From contig NZ_JBEPMA010000006.1 of the NCBI RefSeq assembly GCF_040545475.1, positions 1-64,000 on the forward strand: a DNA stretch of 64,000 nucleotides. The letters run 5' to 3'. The stretch is from Peptoniphilus_A olsenii (GTDB lineage Bacteria > Bacillota > Clostridia > Tissierellales > Peptoniphilaceae). Positions 61,812 through 64,000 of the stretch are shown here, in pieces (the stretch's first letter is position 1; every line of letters starts with the position of its first letter). The notes beneath the pieces are model-generated. The model searched no databases and had not been told where the DNA came from. It was given only the letters and a program-made list of their open reading frames with translations. The position numbers and the translations under genes are program-made.

Positions 61812-63410
61812 TTATACTGAAAGCTTAGCTGCATTTGATATATAAGAAGAAATTCTTTCTAGTGCAGTTAAAGTTTTTTCATATAGCAGACCACTTTCAG
61901 GATCACAGATTTTCTCTCTCATTCTAATCATGTGATTATTTCTAAAGCTTCCCACATCTTTTTGCACTCTTTCGTTAGCTTCTTTCATAAATGCCTTTCT
62001 ATTGTCTCTGTCAAGTTCTCCACGCACTGTGTCAAACATTTCTTCTAAGATTTTATCTAACTCTTCCAATTCTCCTATAGAACTATCTGTAAATATTAGG
62101 CTTTCTTCTGATCTAGATTTAGCAACATCAGCAACATTTTTAGTGTGGTCACCAATTCTTTCTAGGTCTCTTGATATGCGAAGATATGCTGCAAAGTTTG
62201 AAGACTGAGTCGCATTCATGGCAAGGTCTAGAGAGTCTATAATAAATCTTGATATCTCCTTATTTAAAAAATTAATCACTTTTTCTCTTTTGAAAATCAC
62301 ATCATATTTATCTTCATCATAATTTTTTAATAATTCAATTGAATCTTTATAATTTTCTCTTACTATATCTAGCATTCTATTTATTTCGGCTCTAACATCA
62401 GTAAATGTAGCCGGTGCTTCTTTTGTTATTGTTTTATTAATATATTTAAGTGATAAGTCTTCTTGTTCTTTGTCTATACCTCTTATGATTTCAAATGATA
62501 AATCTGCAAGTTTTCTTGCAAATGGGAATAACATAACCGAAGTTGCTATATTAAACACAGTGTGGAAATTTGCAATTTGTGCAGCTGGATAATCTCTAGA
62601 GTATTTTAATACAAGCTCTCCTACTGGCAAAATTTGCGATAAAATAATAAATATTAATGTACCAATTATATTAAATAAAACGTGCACTAGTGCAGTTCTT
62701 TGTGCATTTTTTGATGCACCTATTGAAGAGAGCACAGATGTTATACAAGTTCCAATATTAAAACCAAGTATAATATACATTGATGAAGTTATTGGTATAA
62801 TTCCTTGATTAGCTATAGCTTGAAGGATACCAAGAGAAGCTGATGATGATTGCAGCACTGCTGTTATAAGTGTACCTACAGATACTCCTAATATAGGATT
62901 TTTAAATTTTAACATGAGTTCAACAAATTCTGGTGAATCTCTAAGCGGCTCCATAGCCGTGGACATAAATTCCATTCCCATAAATAAGAAACCCAAACCT
63001 AATATTGCACGTCCAATATATCTTTTTTTCTTCTTTTTAGAAAATGTAGACATGACAAAACCTGTAAATGCAATTATTGGAGCAACTGCAGATATATTAA
63101 GAGCAACTAATTGACCTGTAATAGTTGTACCAATATTGGCTCCCATAATAATTCCTACAGCTTGATATATAGTCATCAATCCTGCATTTACAAAACCAAC
63201 AACCATGACAGTAGTAGCTGATGATGACTGAATAACAGCTGTTACAAAAGTTCCTACAAGTATGGCTTTAAAAAAGCTTGATGTCATTTTTTCAATGACA
63301 ACTCTGAGTTTATCTCCAGCAACTAGCTCAAGCCCATCACTCATCAGGTTCATACCATATAGAAAAAGAGCCAGTCCTCCGAGCAACTCAAAAAGATAGT
63401 GTATCGACAT
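61812..63410 (-). CDS. Na/Pi cotransporter (NptA/PhoU-like)
   Basis: A 532-residue protein. Two inverted membrane repeats carry the QSSSATTVMVVGFVNAG and QSSSASLGILQAIANQG signatures (about 55-75 and 190-210). The C-terminal third (about 330-525) is PhoU-like and helical. It imports phosphate with Na+ or balances phosphate. The ATG at 63410 has GGAGGAG upstream and is preferred over one eight codons earlier. Confidence 0.93.
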   Translation of the reverse strand: MSIHYLFELLGGLALFLYGMNLMSDGLELVAGDKLRVVIEKMTSSFFKAILVGTFVTAVIQSSSATTVMVVGFVNAGLMTIYQAVGIIMGANIGTTITGQLVALNISAVAPIIAFTGFVMSTFSKKKKKRYIGRAILGLGFLFMGMEFMSTAMEPLRDSPEFVELMLKFKNPILGVSVGTLITAVLQSSSASLGILQAIANQGIIPITSSMYIILGFNIGTCITSVLSSIGASKNAQRTALVHVLFNIIGTLIFIILSQILPVGELVLKYSRDYPAAQIANFHTVFNIATSVMLFPFARKLADLSFEIIRGIDKEQEDLSLKYINKTITKEAPATFTDVRAEINRMLDIVRENYKDSIELLKNYDEDKYDVIFKREKVINFLNKEISRFIIDSLDLAMNATQSSNFAAYLRISRDLERIGDHTKNVADVAKSRSEESLIFTDSSIGELEELDKILEEMFDTVRGELDRDNRKAFMKEANERVQKDVGSFRNNHMIRMREKICDPESGLLYEKTLTALERISSYISNAAKLSV

Positions 63411-63569
63411 ATTCTCCTCCGATTTAATATTCATTTTAATGATATAATAAATCGGAAGTTTTTTAAAGTCTTAGTCTAGTTTTTGTAAATTTTTTGTGTA
63501 ATTTTTTTGAAAATTGTATGTTTTATGTAAACTATTATGCCGTGATAAATTAAAAAATCTATAATTATG

Positions 63570-64000
63570 AAATAGAAAGAGTGGTGGAAAGAATAAGAAA
63601 AAAATTCTATTTGTGTTTACAGAGCAACTCCTTTGCCGGGAGATACATTCACTCTTCGAGTACACGGCGACTCCAGACCCTTCGGGGTTTCCGCTCGGAA
63701 TGACTATTGTAAGGGTTGTCGTGGTCTATAGGTCTTAATTCTTGATAATTATTCTTTCTGTATTCCAATAGCAATAGTAAATCTCAATGAAATCTTCCTC
63801 CTCATGTCATCTCGACTAAGTGAGCGTTAGCGAACGCATGGAGAGATCTATAAGTTCTGGAGAAGTTTTGTTTTGGTGGAATAGAAAAAGTATTAAAAAG
63901 CATAAGAATAATTTCTATTTGTGTTTACAGAGCAACTCCTCTAACGCGAGATTTTTCACTCTTCGAGTACACGGCGACTCCAAACCCTTCGGGTTTTCCG
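63570..64000 (+). repeat. Repeat array R10 (plus orientation, runs off the window)
   Basis: A TTCC-hairpin with the ACTCTTCGAGT plus AACCC/GGGTT inner stems (63630-63705), the TATTCCAATAGCAATAGTAA module (63750-63795), a TCTC-hairpin (near 63805) and the start of another TTCC unit cut by the window end. The units show more substitutions than those in R3. No gene. Confidence 0.88.

Noticed and set aside
1..64000. tRNA or rRNA genes
   Set aside because: I looked through the intergenic gaps for cloverleaf features and CCA ends and found none. A covariance search would be decisive.

Overview
The window reads as a chromosomal segment of an AT-rich (about 30% GC by eye), anaerobic, low-GC Gram-positive bacterium. 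An S-layer (SLH) protein, peptidases PepD and PepT, a flavodiiron protein, rubredoxin, a T-box leader, a TrkA/TrkH potassium system, a CbADH-like secondary alcohol dehydrogenase and FeoA/FeoB suggest Clostridia/Tissierellia, perhaps a Peptoniphilaceae-like peptide and amino-acid fermenter. That placement is inference from gene content.

Layout. 1-4000: start of tuf, a MATE exporter, and a small AT-rich operon (secreted protein, DUF1835-like protein, frameshifted membrane-anchored protein). 4191-7718: D-2-hydroxyacid dehydrogenase, formimidoylglutamase-like enzyme, NhaC-type antiporter. 7896-10671: ferrous iron operon feoA-feoA-feoB plus a 49-aa Cys-rich FeoB partner. 10795-15280: two inverted repeat arrays bracketing an amidase / DUF1659 / DUF2922 / YvrJ cassette, followed by a sigma factor gene. 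16093-18897: SLH surface protein with a structured leader. 19340-21740: repeat array holding a lone GIY-YIG nuclease. 21832-30419: transketolase, WecG/TagA glycosyltransferase, MazF, small membrane proteins, an AcpS-NnrD fusion, tyrS behind a very short T-box, pepD. 32051-42345: ArsC-like protein, ClC antiporter, zinc-type GTPase, alcohol dehydrogenase, MATE, NnrE, LysR, PAP2. 43545-53913: ung, trkA-trkH-trkA, CDF, AI-2E family transporter, radical SAM protein, pncB. 54741-63410: TtcA-like, xth, flavodiiron protein, anti-sigma-like ATPase, rubredoxin, hydrolase, pepT, a coiled-coil protein and a Na/Pi transporter.

The most striking content is a dispersed repeat family that fills most long gaps, about 8-9 kb of the window. 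Three hairpin classes share one frame, TGTCAT-xyz-GA ... GA-x'y'z'-ATCTGC, where xyz/x'y'z' is CCT/AGG, TCC/GGA or CTC/GAG. They are called TCCT-, TTCC- and TCTC-hairpins below. The three variable bases change together with their partners, so base pairing appears to be maintained. The inner loops are interchangeable modules that are themselves self-complementary. Six copies of a ~290-bp 'L-module' with two further large hairpins (66 and ~60 nt) sit inside the arrays. No transposase is present. The only nuclease found inside an array is the 95-aa GIY-YIG protein, which makes a nuclease/palindrome partnership the main candidate for an undescribed system.

A second candidate is the amidase-YvrJ cassette. 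Its two transcription units carry nearly identical 46-bp upstream boxes and lie next to a sigma factor gene, which suggests a dedicated regulon. Inverted L-modules on both sides could allow the cassette to invert.

No tRNA, rRNA, CRISPR array, complete insertion sequence or origin was recognised.
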